Below, piece after piece: positions 51,543-61,533 of a DNA stretch of 64,000 nucleotides. The DNA lies in NCBI RefSeq assembly GCF_025264625.1, contig NZ_CP093313.1, positions 1,922,001 through 1,986,000 of the forward strand, read 5' to 3'. The notes below the pieces were generated by a model. The model was not told the DNA's origin. It saw only the letters and a list, made by a program, of their open reading frames with translations, and ran no database searches. Every line of letters begins with the position of its first letter. The first letter of the stretch is position 1. The position numbers and the translations under genes are program-made. This DNA is from Occallatibacter riparius (GTDB taxonomy: Bacteria > Acidobacteriota > Terriglobia > Terriglobales > Acidobacteriaceae).

Positions 51543-54500
51543 ATGGAACGCTACTACACGCTTCGTGAGTGTCTGAAATGGAGGCGCCGCGATGCGCTTT
51601 CTTGGTTAGGCTGCTTGCTGGCGCTCCTCATTCCGGCGATGGCCCTGCACGCCCAGGAATTTCGCGGAACGATTACCGGTCAGGTGACCGATGAAAAGAG
51701 TGCGGTACTGCAAGGGGCGACGGTCATTGCCGTCGGCCCGCAACAGACCTACAAGGCGGAGACTACCGCCAAGGGCGACTTCACCATTCCGCTGGTGCAG
51801 CCGGGAACTTACTCGATCTCCGCGGAAGTGCAGGGATTCAAGAAGACCGAGCAGCAGGGCCTTGTGATCGACGTATCCTCCAAGGTGAATGTCAACCTTG
51901 TGCTCGCCGTGGGCACCGTCAGCGAGACGGTCACGGTAACGGCGGAGTCCGCCACGGTCAATACGGTGGACGCGTCCGGCGGCACGGTGATTGCTCCCGA
52001 GCAGGTGCAGAGCCTCCCCATGAACGGGCGGCAGATGTATACCCTTTTGAGCCTGACGCCAGGTGTCAAGGGCTCCGATCCGGGCACTCAGGCTTCGGGG
52101 CTGAACGAATCCAATGGCTACTCGATCAACGGCAACTGGGGTAACTACAACCAGTTTTCGCTGAATGGCGCTCCCGTTTCGCAGCAGAACGGCGGCGGAT
52201 CCGGTACGTGGAACATCTCCCCCAGTGTGGACGCGGTGGAAGAGTTCAAGGTGATGACCAACACCTACGACGCCCAGTACGGGCGCACAAACGGCGGCAC
52301 GGTCAACACCATCCTGAAGAGCGGCACATCCCAATACCACGGCACGGCGTTTGATTACTGGCGCAACGCGGTGCTGGATACCAACCGCTTCGACCTGAAG
52401 CAGGCCGGTGTGCCCAAACAGGCCCACAATCTGCACCAGTTTGGCGGGACAGTGGGCGGTCCGGTGCCCGGTCTTCGCAAGAACACTTTCTTCTTCTTTA
52501 GCTGGGAAAGTTGGCGAGAGGCTCGGCCCGGCAGCGTCACCGAGAACACGATCACTTCCGACATGCTTCCGGGTTCAGATGGTAGCGTGGACCTGTCGAA
52601 CTACCTTGCGGCTATCGGCGCGACGAACGGCATTTACGATCCCCTCACCACCTATTGCGTCACCGAGGGGAGCAACGGATGCAGCAAGTGGGCGCGCCAA
52701 CAATTCCCCGGCAACGTGATTCCCGCGAATCGAATTGATCCCGTGGGCGTGGCCCTGCTGAAGCTCTTGCCGAAGGCGACCAGGTCGGGATACCTCAACA
52801 ACTACGTGGTGGGCAATCCGGGCCACTACAGCTACAACCAGCCCATCGGCCGCCTGGATCACAACTTCAGCGACAAGACTCGTGCCTACGGCATGATCGC
52901 GGTGTATTCCAGCAAGTCTCTGCAGAGCGGGAACGCCTTCCCCGGAGCAGCGGCCTTCAACAGCAACGGGTACAACAACACGCAGTACACCATCAGCCCG
53001 GTGGTGGACGTTACGCACACCTTCCGTAACAACCTCTTCATGGATGTACGTGCCTCCTACAACCGCATGAACAACGAGAGCCCGGATGGAGCCGAAGCTG
53101 CCGGGCTGGCGAATGTAACCGCCGCCAGCATTGGCCTCACCATGCCGGCCATCCCCACGACGCACAACAACTACCTCCCCGAGATCCACGCAGATGACGG
53201 AATTCTGCCCAACTTCGTCGGCAACGTTGTGAACCCGTCGATCTTCGAGACCTACAACATCGCCCCCTCGCTCACCCACGTTATCGGGCGGAGCACGCTG
53301 CATTATGGAGGCGAGTACAACTGGTACCACGACATCGCCAACGGGGTTCGCCGTCCCAATGGCGGCTTCAACTTCGGGCCTGGATTCACGCAGAAGGATC
53401 CCTACCAGAACAGCGCAGACGGATCAACGATCGCCGGGTTCCTGCTGGGATATCCGTCGTGGGGCGGCGTGGAGTACAACGATCCGACCTACGAGTCCTA
53501 CAAGGACTACGCGCTGTTCATCCAGGATGACTGGAAGGTCAATCATAGGCTGGCGCTCAATGTCGGGTTGCGCTACGAAAACGAAACTTCACCCATGGAC
53601 CGCTGGGGCCGTCTGCAGGCGGGCATCTGCCTGACCTGCACCAATCCCATCAGCGGCACATTGCCGACGGTCACAATGCCCAACGGCACAACGTTCCCCA
53701 GCACGATCATGGCGGGACTGAAGTTCCAGACGGACCGTACGCCGTATGAAAACACTTGGGGCATTCTTCTGCCCAAGTTCGGCGCCACCTTCAGCCTGAC
53801 GAACAATCTGGTTGTGCGCGGCGGCTGGGGCCTCTATCGCGCTCTTGGGTTCGAACTCGGCGGCACCTCAACCTGGGACGCCAACACGGGCTATAACACC
53901 TCATTTGACAACGGCCGCACACCCAATCCGGCATTCCGCACCGGCACGCCTTTCACCGACGGGTACATCACTCCTCCGGGTGATTCCAAGGGGCTGGCGT
54001 CGGGTGACGGCGACGGCATCTGGGAGGATAGCTGGAACCGCAAGATTCCCTATACGCAACAGTTCTCGTTCGGTCTCCAAGGCGGCCTGCGGGGCGGCAT
54101 CGTGTGGGATGTGGAGTACGTCGGTGCCCGGACATTCGACCTGCGCGCCGGCATGCAGCGCAATCACCTGACGCCGACCGAGTTCGCCCAGGGCATGGCC
54201 GATTCCTCCTACTTGGATACGCTCATGCCCAATCCCTTCCAGGGCAACGCGCTGATCCCGAGCGCCACCTACCTGGGTTCGCACTCGCAGGTCTCCGTCA
54301 AGGAGATGATGGTTCCGTATCCGCAGTACGACAGCGTTTGGGGGCCCGAACTGTGGGAATGGAATACGCCCCAGGGATACAGCCACTATGACTCATTGGT
54401 GGGTAAGGCGGAGAAGCGCTTCTCGAATGGGAGCTGGCTCAGCAACGGCCTCAGCTTCACCACTGCCTTCACCTGGTCGAAGGTGATCAGCGCAACCAGC

Positions 54501-55139
54501 CGCCTGAATAACGGTTGGCTCACCGATCCGGAACCGACGTACGAGATTGATGGATCGGATCGTCCCTTCCTGTTCAGCTTTGGAGGCGTCTACAAACTCC
54601 CGGTCGGCCGCGGAGGAGTGGTGGCCAGAGATGCACACGGGATCCTCGGCGGGGCGCTTAACGACTGGCAGCTGAACTTCATCGTCCAGGACCAGAGCGG
54701 ACAGCCGGTTTCGTTCCCCAACAACTGGAACTACACCTGCGGATCCTTCGACATTCGCCCGGCGCATAAGAGCTGGGGTAGCTACCTCAACAATTCCCAG
54801 CCGAATTGCTTCCATGGCTTCCCTGAGTATGAGGCCATTACGTTGAAGGATCGGACCTCGGCGGTACGCACGCCGTGGGCGCCGCAGGAACAGTTAGGCC
54901 TTCAGAAAGGGTTCCAGCTTCTGGAGAAGACTTCCCTGCAGTTCCGCGCGGAGGCATTCAACCTGACCAACACGCCCATCTTCAACGGCCCGAATACCGG
55001 GGGACCCAACACGCCCGTCATTCGCCAGGCCAACATTCCCGCAAACCTGCCGGGTGCCTACACGGGCTACGGCACCGTAGGCCCATCGATTCAGAACGAG
55101 CCTCGGGAGATTCAGCTGTCGCTGAAGATCCTGTTCTAG
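51543..55139 (+). CDS. TonB-dependent receptor, carboxypeptidase-regulatory (Oar-like) type
   Basis: 1198 residues. ATG 51543 follows AGGAGG. A signal peptide (LLALLIPAMALHAQ) is followed by a carboxypeptidase-regulatory-like beta sandwich (FRGTITGQVTDEKSAVLQGA... to VNVNLVLAVG), a plug (LPMNGRQMYTLLSLTPGV, VDAVEEFKVMTNTYDAQYGR) and an outer-membrane barrel ending in IQLSLKILF with the terminal Phe. It imports a ligand, probably an oligosaccharide, through the outer membrane using TonB energy. It heads the right-hand glycan block (GH76, sugar porter, LacI) and has paired operators upstream. The acidobacterial expansion of this type is well known. Confidence 0.93.
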   Translation: MERYYTLRECLKWRRRDALSWLGCLLALLIPAMALHAQEFRGTITGQVTDEKSAVLQGATVIAVGPQQTYKAETTAKGDFTIPLVQPGTYSISAEVQGFKKTEQQGLVIDVSSKVNVNLVLAVGTVSETVTVTAESATVNTVDASGGTVIAPEQVQSLPMNGRQMYTLLSLTPGVKGSDPGTQASGLNESNGYSINGNWGNYNQFSLNGAPVSQQNGGGSGTWNISPSVDAVEEFKVMTNTYDAQYGRTNGGTVNTILKSGTSQYHGTAFDYWRNAVLDTNRFDLKQAGVPKQAHNLHQFGGTVGGPVPGLRKNTFFFFSWESWREARPGSVTENTITSDMLPGSDGSVDLSNYLAAIGATNGIYDPLTTYCVTEGSNGCSKWARQQFPGNVIPANRIDPVGVALLKLLPKATRSGYLNNYVVGNPGHYSYNQPIGRLDHNFSDKTRAYGMIAVYSSKSLQSGNAFPGAAAFNSNGYNNTQYTISPVVDVTHTFRNNLFMDVRASYNRMNNESPDGAEAAGLANVTAASIGLTMPAIPTTHNNYLPEIHADDGILPNFVGNVVNPSIFETYNIAPSLTHVIGRSTLHYGGEYNWYHDIANGVRRPNGGFNFGPGFTQKDPYQNSADGSTIAGFLLGYPSWGGVEYNDPTYESYKDYALFIQDDWKVNHRLALNVGLRYENETSPMDRWGRLQAGICLTCTNPISGTLPTVTMPNGTTFPSTIMAGLKFQTDRTPYENTWGILLPKFGATFSLTNNLVVRGGWGLYRALGFELGGTSTWDANTGYNTSFDNGRTPNPAFRTGTPFTDGYITPPGDSKGLASGDGDGIWEDSWNRKIPYTQQFSFGLQGGLRGGIVWDVEYVGARTFDLRAGMQRNHLTPTEFAQGMADSSYLDTLMPNPFQGNALIPSATYLGSHSQVSVKEMMVPYPQYDSVWGPELWEWNTPQGYSHYDSLVGKAEKRFSNGSWLSNGLSFTTAFTWSKVISATSRLNNGWLTDPEPTYEIDGSDRPFLFSFGGVYKLPVGRGGVVARDAHGILGGALNDWQLNFIVQDQSGQPVSFPNNWNYTCGSFDIRPAHKSWGSYLNNSQPNCFHGFPEYEAITLKDRTSAVRTPWAPQEQLGLQKGFQLLEKTSLQFRAEAFNLTNTPIFNGPNTGGPNTPVIRQANIPANLPGAYTGYGTVGPSIQNEPREIQLSLKILF

Positions 55140-55289
55140 CGACACGTCAGCAAAGATAGAGGGCACGCGCTGCCGTGCCTTCTGTCTGTTTTATAGTGAT
55201 CACACTCAACGGCGCTGCGCTGCGGCCATTCCTCTGGGCGGCACCGGCCAGCAGCCGCGGCGCGGATGCAGCGGAAGGGACAGGGGCAA

Positions 55290-56414
55290 ATGAAATTGAA
55301 GGCCAGGCAGGTTGCGTTTGCGCTGGGCGCGTCATGGTTATTCACGGGATGCGGCGGGTCTGCCGCCACCAGCCCGACCTCGGGTCCGGCACCCGCCCCG
55401 ACTACGCAGCTTTCCCGTGCTGCCGCGGGCATTGCCACCCTGCAGACCTGGTACAACTCAGCCAGCGGCCTGTATGACACGGCCGGATGGTGGAACTCGG
55501 CGAATGCGATCACGGTGCTGGTCGATTATGCACGGGTCAGCAAATCGGGCCAATACGATACCGTCTTTTCCAATACCTTCCACGCAGCGCAAAAGACCAG
55601 TGCCGGGTTCCTGAACAACTTCTACGACGACGAGGGGTGGTGGGCGCTGGCGTGGATCGATGCATACGACCTCACCGGCAACAAGCAGTATCTGGCCATG
55701 GCTGAATCCATTTTTGCCGATATGAGCAGAGGCTGGGACGGCACCTGCGGCGGGGGAATCTGGTGGAGCAAGGATCGCGGCTACAAAAACGCGATCGCCA
55801 ACGAACTGTTTCTTTCCGTGGCCGCGCACCTGGCCAATCGCGATAACGTCAACTCGGCGCAGTTCTTGGGTTGGGCGAACAAGGAGTGGACCTGGTTCGC
55901 GCAGTCAGGAATGATCAACGGCACGGGCCTCATAAACGATGGCCTTGGCACCAGTTCGGGTCACACTGTCGCTGGATCGTGCGCCAACAATGGTCAGGCC
56001 ACCTGGAGCTACAACCAGGGAGTCGTGCTGGGCGGTCTGACGGAACTGGCAAAGCTGAACAGCGATGCTTTCATTCCGCGGGCCGCTCAGAAGATTGCCA
56101 TCGCTGCAATCACCCACCTGGTCGATAACCAGGGCATGCTTCACGATCCCTGCGAACCTAAATGCGGGGCCGACGGCGTGCAGTTTAAAGGGATTTTTGT
56201 ACGGAACCTTCTGGCGCTGAACGCAGCGGCCCCTCAAACGAGCTACAAGACATTCATCACGACGAATGCCAATGCTATCTGGCAGCAGTCGCAAGGGCCG
56301 GGCTACAAATTCGGCCAGGTGTGGTCCGGGCCCTTCGACGTGGGCAACGCAGCCAGCCAGAGCTCCGCGCTCGACGCGATTGTAGGTGCGGCCGTACTGG
56401 AGAATGGCAAGTAG
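55290..56414 (+). CDS. GH76-family glycoside hydrolase lipoprotein (alpha-1,6-mannanase-like)
   Basis: 374 residues from ATG 55290 with AGGGGC upstream. Lipobox LFTG-C near residue 20 anchors it to a membrane. GH76 features: YDDEGWWALAWIDAYDLTGN, in which the Asp pair is the catalytic dyad, GWDGTCGGGIWWS, YKNAIANELFLSVAAHLANR and YNQGVVLGGLTELAK. The (alpha/alpha)6 family cuts alpha-1,6-mannose backbones, as in fungal mannan. It lies 150 bp after the receptor, so receptor and enzyme probably serve one glycan. Family call is strong; substrate is inferred. Confidence 0.88.
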   Translation: MKLKARQVAFALGASWLFTGCGGSAATSPTSGPAPAPTTQLSRAAAGIATLQTWYNSASGLYDTAGWWNSANAITVLVDYARVSKSGQYDTVFSNTFHAAQKTSAGFLNNFYDDEGWWALAWIDAYDLTGNKQYLAMAESIFADMSRGWDGTCGGGIWWSKDRGYKNAIANELFLSVAAHLANRDNVNSAQFLGWANKEWTWFAQSGMINGTGLINDGLGTSSGHTVAGSCANNGQATWSYNQGVVLGGLTELAKLNSDAFIPRAAQKIAIAAITHLVDNQGMLHDPCEPKCGADGVQFKGIFVRNLLALNAAAPQTSYKTFITTNANAIWQQSQGPGYKFGQVWSGPFDVGNAASQSSALDAIVGAAVLENGK

Positions 56415-56453
56415 GGACAAGGGGCGGCTTCTAGCCTCTTGGGTTGAGAGGGT

Positions 56454-57770
56454 ATGAAAGGGAATCTCACAGCGTCGGCGTTGGGCGGCTCTCTCGCGGG
56501 GCTGATGTTCGGATACGACATCGGGGCCATGTCGAGTGCGGCACCGGGGGTGCGCCTGCAGTTCGAGCTATCAGCGGCGGCGTTCGGCTTTGCCGTCTCT
56601 GCCGGCCTGATTGGCACCATAGCCGGCTCGATTGCGGCCGGCTTTCTGGCGGACGCTATCGAACGCCGCACCACGCTGTTGGTCTCCGTTCTCAGCTATT
56701 CGGCAGGGATTCTAGGAGCCGCCTTCTCCAACGAGCCGCTGGCGTTCGGCACCTGCAGGATCCTCTGCGGTTTTGCCGTCGGGATTCTCTCAGTGGCCGC
56801 TCCCATGTACCTGGCAGAGGTGGCCCCCCCGACCCTGCGCGGCCGCATCGTGGGGGCTTTCCAGTTCAGTCTCAGCATTGGAGTGGTGCTGGCCTTTGTG
56901 GCAGGCTACCTGCTCTCAAATCAAGTCCAAGCGACCTCCGCGTGGCGCTATGTGCTGGGCACCGGTGCGCTGACGGCGGTGCCCTGCGCGGCACTCCTTC
57001 TTTGGTCATCGCCCAGCCCTCGCTGGCTGGCGATGAAAGGGCGCGGCGCCGAAGCTATGTTGGCATTGCGAAAGCTGGGTTCTGCGGATCCCGAAGTTGA
57101 GTGCGCGGAACTACAACGCTCCATGGCACAGTTCGCAGCCGGCAGCCCGACTCTGTTTGCGCGCCAGTATGTGCGCCCAATCCTGCTGGCCATCAGCATC
57201 GCTGTATTCAACCAGCTGACCGGAACGAATGCGCTTCTTTATTACATTCTCGACGTCTTTACAGATCTCGGATCGGGCCAGTTGAACGGCCGTAAGGACG
57301 CCATTGTCATCTCTACTCTGTGCCTGATCGTGACCATGTTCGCCGTCAGCATTATCGACAAAGTAGGGCGCAAGCCCCTTCTGATCGCCGGCACCGTCGC
57401 TATGGGAATCTGCCTGATGCTGTTGCCCCTGGTGCGCGTGATGAACTGGCCGGCCTCACTGGTGGTTGTGATTTTGGCTGCGTATAACGCTTCCTTCGGG
57501 TTCTCGCAGGGCGTCATCGTGTGGGTATACCTGAGCGAAATCTTTCCCCTGCCAGTCCGCGCGCGCGGACAAAGCTTGGGTAGTACTGTGCACTGGGTCT
57601 GCAACGCAGCGATCGTGGGCGCCTTCCCGTCGGTCATTGCGCTGCTGCACGAACGAGTTTTTGTCGTACTGGCCATCCTGATGGTCGTGCAGTTTTTCGT
57701 CATCATTCTCTTCTATCCAGAAACCAAGCGCGGGCGCTTGGAGACCCTGGCATCGAATATTGTTGCCTGA
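56454..57770 (+). CDS. MFS sugar porter
   Basis: 438 residues with 12 membrane spans. Sugar-porter signatures: GYDIGAMSSAAPG, the span-2/3 loop FLADAIERRTTLL, SPSPRWLAMKGR at the central loop, FNQLTGTNALLYYILDVF (QLTGxNxxxYY), DKVGRKPLLIAG and the end PETKRGRLE. It moves a monosaccharide or short sugar across the inner membrane, likely the product of the GH76 and GH3 enzymes. It starts 40 bp after GH76 and the LacI gene follows 18 bp downstream, so the three form an operon. Confidence 0.92.
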   Translation: MKGNLTASALGGSLAGLMFGYDIGAMSSAAPGVRLQFELSAAAFGFAVSAGLIGTIAGSIAAGFLADAIERRTTLLVSVLSYSAGILGAAFSNEPLAFGTCRILCGFAVGILSVAAPMYLAEVAPPTLRGRIVGAFQFSLSIGVVLAFVAGYLLSNQVQATSAWRYVLGTGALTAVPCAALLLWSSPSPRWLAMKGRGAEAMLALRKLGSADPEVECAELQRSMAQFAAGSPTLFARQYVRPILLAISIAVFNQLTGTNALLYYILDVFTDLGSGQLNGRKDAIVISTLCLIVTMFAVSIIDKVGRKPLLIAGTVAMGICLMLLPLVRVMNWPASLVVVILAAYNASFGFSQGVIVWVYLSEIFPLPVRARGQSLGSTVHWVCNAAIVGAFPSVIALLHERVFVVLAILMVVQFFVIILFYPETKRGRLETLASNIVA

Positions 57771-57788
57771 TCGCAAGACAGAGGAAAG

Positions 57789-58805
57789 ATGTTGGAAAAG
57801 AACGGTTCTGTAACTTTGCTGGACGTAGCACGCGCCGCCGGTGTTTCTATCAAGACGGCTTCACGTGCCTTAAACAACGCTCCGGAACTGCGCAAGGCCA
57901 CTGGGGATCATGTACGCGAAGTCATGCAGCAATTGGGCTATCAACCCAATGAACTGGCTCGCGGCCTGAAGTCGCGGCGTTCGGCAACCATTGCGATGAT
58001 TGCTCCAAATCTCGCGGATCCGTTCACCGCGGCCGCGGTGCAGGCCGTGCAGGATGTTGCCCGCGAGCATCGGTATGTGGTGATCCTGGCCAGCTCAGGA
58101 GGAGACGCGGCTCTGGAGCTGTCGGAAGTCGAAATCATGGCGCGGCGGCAGATTGATGGGCTCATCCTCATTGCAGCCACCAGTGGTAAAAACACGTTGA
58201 AAGGAATGCTGGCGAAGGACGTTCCGGTCGTCGTATTTGACGAGCCGGTCCGGGGCGAGGAAGTTGACACCATTACCGTGACTAATCGCAAAGGCGCCCG
58301 TCAAGCCACGGAGCACCTCTTGGGGCATGGTCATCGGCGGATTCTTGCCGTCGGCGCCAGACCATATCTTTACACGTGCAGCGAGCGCGTAGCGGGCTAT
58401 CGAGCGGCCATGCGCTCGGCAGGTGCCGAGCCGGTTGAGCTGCTGGTGAAACACGAGAACGAACTGACTTCGGAAGCCCTGGCACCATACCTTTCCGGTC
58501 CCTGCAAAGTGGAGGCCATCATCGGGCTGAACTGGGTGTGCACCATGGGCGTGCTGCGTGGGTTGAACACATTCAAAAAACGTCTCGGCGAGGAGTTTGC
58601 GTTCATCTCATTTGACGACTTCGAACTGGCGGAGATGATCCCGCCGGGTTTGACGGTGGTGCGCCAGCCCACCAGAGAGTTGGGAAGGCAGGCGGCAAGC
58701 CTGTTATTTGAGCGTATCGCCGAAAAATCGCACGGAGAGGCGCGCAAGGTCGTGCTCTCCACAGAGTTCGTGATCCGCGGCTCCTGTGGTTGCACCCCCA
58801 CTTGA
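57789..58805 (+). CDS. LacI-family transcriptional regulator
   Basis: 338 residues. The N-terminal HTH (VTLLDVARAAGVSIKTASRALNN) and hinge (QLGYQPNELARGLKS) are canonical. The periplasmic-binding-protein-like core has RRQIDGLILIAATSG, VVVFDEPV and FISFDDFELAEMI. ATG 57789 follows AGAGGAAAG. A sugar inducer would release it from operators such as the two TGACAACGATGTCA sites before the receptor gene. It closes the operon GH76-porter-lacI; autoregulation is likely. Confidence 0.92.
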   Translation: MLEKNGSVTLLDVARAAGVSIKTASRALNNAPELRKATGDHVREVMQQLGYQPNELARGLKSRRSATIAMIAPNLADPFTAAAVQAVQDVAREHRYVVILASSGGDAALELSEVEIMARRQIDGLILIAATSGKNTLKGMLAKDVPVVVFDEPVRGEEVDTITVTNRKGARQATEHLLGHGHRRILAVGARPYLYTCSERVAGYRAAMRSAGAEPVELLVKHENELTSEALAPYLSGPCKVEAIIGLNWVCTMGVLRGLNTFKKRLGEEFAFISFDDFELAEMIPPGLTVVRQPTRELGRQAASLLFERIAEKSHGEARKVVLSTEFVIRGSCGCTPT

Positions 58806-59581
58806 ATGGACGCCACTTTAGGAGTTCACTGACTCATGCTGATGGACACAGTCGCGGAACCGCGACTTGATCCCCGATTCCGAAGGAAGGGATTCACCGC
58901 CAGGTAATCCTAGGATCAGACAGTTCACAGACAATCAGCACAAATAGAGAGGCAGCGACCAGGGGGATGTCGGTTCGGCGACATGAGCGGTTCGTCGCTG
59001 TTGAAGTAGAGGAATAGTTCGAGAAACTGAAGCGATGAACGTCTTCAATACCTTGACAATCGGTGCGAATCACTTGCATCGAGCTTTATGACAGCCCAGT
59101 TGTCCCATGTTGCGCGTCTCCTCCGTTATATAAAGCGTGCACCATTGCGCTGATTTGGCGTTAGTGCAACACGCATAATCTTGGAGGTTCACTGCCGTGG
59201 CGATTTGGCATAAACCGAGCCCGTGTCAACCTGGGTGGAGCAGAACCCGTTTATCGGGACTGAACATCCATGTCCTCCGAAACACGGAATATTCACGATC
59301 AGGCGGTGATTCGCTCATGACCCGAAATGGCTCCGCGCCGTGATCGGCGTTCTAGAGCGCCCAAACACACAGGAATGTCGGCTCGACCACCTCCAGAAAT
59401 AGACAAAAGCCAACTTCATCGATCAGGTCCCGCTTACAGGGAGCCGCAGTCGATGTCGCTTACACCTTCGAGCATTAGAATGATCAGCCGCCAGACCGAT
59501 TCCACTCCGTCCCGGTAAGGCCTCGTGAACAGGATCGGGCAAAGAATCGCCTGCTCGACACTTCTTCTCCGCCGGATGCCC
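58806..59581. other. 776-bp region with no supported gene
   Basis: No frame has family-like content. It holds an inverted repeat ATGTCG-N6-CGACAT (58967-58984). A 65-codon frame on the minus strand (59434-59631) overlaps the excisionase-like gene and is probably noise or a remnant. This stretch may carry replication or recombination sites of the island, but none is recognisable. Confidence 0.5.
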
Positions 59582-59806
59582 TTAAAGCCGCCGCTTGTTC
59601 CGTTCCGCCACATTGGACGCCAACATCTCATCCAGCCATTGGGTCAATGTTGATTTTCTGAATATCCAGGATTTCCCGATTTTGGCCGCAGGGACCCGCT
59701 GGGCACGCGCCATCCGTTCCAGAGTCTTCCAGTGAATGCCAAGGAGCAGGGATGCTTCTTTAGATGTGATTAGGGCTTCGAAAACGTTCGATGATTCAGG
59801 TTTCAA
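59582..59806 (-). CDS. Excisionase-like helix-turn-helix protein
   Basis: 74 residues if started at TTG 59806, which has AGAGGAG 6 nt upstream; no ATG is available in the region. The body is a MerR/AlpA-like winged HTH: ITSKEASLLLGIHWKTLERMA, then AQRVPAAKIGKSWIFRKSTL and TQWLDEML. This is the standard 'DNA-binding, excisionase family' layout. Position about 315 bp from the right attachment repeat fits a recombination directionality factor for the island. An upstream extension in frame lacks conserved features. Confidence 0.78.
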   Translation of the reverse strand: MKPESSNVFEALITSKEASLLLGIHWKTLERMARAQRVPAAKIGKSWIFRKSTLTQWLDEMLASNVAERNKRRL

Positions 59807-60120
59807 ATGCTGCTCCTCTTTGGAGTTAACTGTTGTAAAGACAAGTAAATCTGGGGGGACGATGCGATAATCCGTCGGAGCCGAGAGCGATTGGCCCTGC
59901 ACGCGGTCTTTCCCGAGGGTGAATTCGTCATCGAACTAGCGCCTGATGCATCCCCGGCCTGCAAGCCCAGCGGGCGAAGCCTGGGACGGCAACTTCATAG
60001 GCTTGTTCTACAGGTAATCTGACCCATCAAAGAAACGTCGTGGGACCTCGCCAGTGCTCCCTGAAGGTGGGGTGTGGCTTTCTGAATCTGCCCGCTCAAA
60101 TTAGCGCCTAAATTCCAGAA
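59807..60120. other. Non-coding right end of the island
   Basis: 314 bp between the HTH gene and the right attachment repeat. No gene. This is where integrase arm or excisionase binding sites would be expected; I saw no clear direct repeats by eye. Confidence 0.5.
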
Positions 60121-60166
<46 letters not shown>

Positions 60167-60194
60167 TCGAACCTCTGATCATGAGGAATTTAGT

Positions 60195-60226
60195 AAAGGC
60201 CGCCTGTGAGCGGCCTTTTTGATTTT
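60195..60226 (+). terminator. Rho-independent terminator, probably original to tRNA-fMet
   Basis: AAAGGCCGC (60195-60203) pairs with GCGGCCTTT (60210-60218) around CTGTGA, followed by TTGATTTT. It lies 29 bp past attR. With the island removed it would stand directly downstream of the tRNA gene. Confidence 0.88.
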
Positions 60227-60447
60227 GCTACTAGTGGTTGCATTCTCTGAAGGCCAACGAAAAGATCTTGAGGCGGGCTGCAGTAGAGACGAGTGTCGTC
60301 TGGGTTCCGACTCCAAACAGGCTCTCTCGAGCTGGGGAACGGGCGCTCAGCTCGCCCCGGGATCGCTGACCGAGGGCCCTTGGCCGTCCGGGGCCACCGT
60401 CGCCTGCGGGGACGGGCGATATACTGCCGGGGGAATTTGCGAAGAGA

Positions 60448-61506
60448 ATGAGGATTGCAGTCTCAAGCGGCTTAGCGGGTGCGGTGCTGGCATATGCGGT
60501 TGGATTTCTGCATGCGCAGGCGACCGCTTCCTCCGCGATAGAACGGGCGAGGCAGTTGATTGGAGCGCGCGACGTCGACCGGGCCAGCGTGGTGCTCAAG
60601 GATGCGTTGGAGAAGGATCCAGGCAGCCCGGATCTCCTTCTGGAACTGGGCGGCGTGCAACATGCGCAAGGGCTGCATGAAGACGCCATGACATCATTCG
60701 AGGCGGTTCTTGCGGCCAGGCCCAACGAAGTTCGCGCGCGCGAGGGTGAGGTGGATGCCGCCGAAGCGGCGGCACTGGCCGATCGCAAAGCGGGGGCCAA
60801 CGGCAGCGCCCTGCTGGTGTTGATGCGGGCGCGCAAAGTAGTTCCGGATTCGCCACGCCTGCTCTTCGATTTCGGTATGCAGGCGGAGAGCATGCGCATT
60901 TTCGATGATGCAGATATGGCGCTGCAGCAGGCGCACAAGCTGGCACCGCAAGAAGCGAAGATCTTGTATGCCCTGGCACGTGTGGAGCTCGATGAGCAGA
61001 AGATGCCTGAAGCGGAGGAGCATCTGCGCACATACTTGAAAGAGAAGCCTGACGACGCGACGGCGCATTACGGGATGGGACACCTTTTGCACATGCTGGC
61101 CCGAGATGATGACGCAAAGGCGGAGTTGGAGAAGTCGATCGCGCTGTCGCCGCGGCAAACCGCCTCGTATTACGAAATGGGAGAGATTGCACTCGAACTG
61201 AACCAGAATGATGAAGCGAAGGCCCAGTATGCGCGTGTACTTGCAGCCGCTCCTAGCCACGCCGGCGCGCTGACAGGAATGGGCATTGTGGCGTTCAGGG
61301 CAAAGGACTATCCCGAGTCGGAGAAGTATCTGAAGCAGGCAATGGAATATGCGCCGGAGTACTCCACTGCGCATCACTACTATGCCCTCGTGTTGGGTCG
61401 AACTGGGAGACCGGAGGAAGCGAAGCGTGAGGCGGATCTGGCAGAACAGTTGAACAAAAAAGAAGTACAAGACCGGCGTGGAAACGTGATGAAGGTACTG
61501 CAATAA
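60448..61506 (+). CDS. Exported tetratricopeptide-repeat protein
   Basis: 352 residues from ATG 60448. Signal peptide (MRIAVSSGLAGAVLAYAVGFLH, cleavage near AQA). About eight TPR units follow, e.g. PDLLLELGGVQHAQGLHEDA, ATAHYGMGHLLHMLARDDDA and STAHHYYALVLGRTGRPEEA. A periplasmic interaction scaffold. It starts 28 bp before the next gene, a sugar-binding lipoprotein, and the two are probably co-transcribed. The 281-bp gap to attR on its left holds only the terminator and presumably its promoter. Confidence 0.85.
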   Translation: MRIAVSSGLAGAVLAYAVGFLHAQATASSAIERARQLIGARDVDRASVVLKDALEKDPGSPDLLLELGGVQHAQGLHEDAMTSFEAVLAARPNEVRAREGEVDAAEAAALADRKAGANGSALLVLMRARKVVPDSPRLLFDFGMQAESMRIFDDADMALQQAHKLAPQEAKILYALARVELDEQKMPEAEEHLRTYLKEKPDDATAHYGMGHLLHMLARDDDAKAELEKSIALSPRQTASYYEMGEIALELNQNDEAKAQYARVLAAAPSHAGALTGMGIVAFRAKDYPESEKYLKQAMEYAPEYSTAHHYYALVLGRTGRPEEAKREADLAEQLNKKEVQDRRGNVMKVLQ

Positions 61507-61533
61507 GGAAGGAGAGATCCTTCGGGAGCAGGG

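Noticed and set aside
59434..59631. 65-codon minus-strand frame near the excisionase-like gene
   Set aside because: Overlaps the better-supported HTH gene in another frame, has no ribosome-binding site and no recognisable motif.
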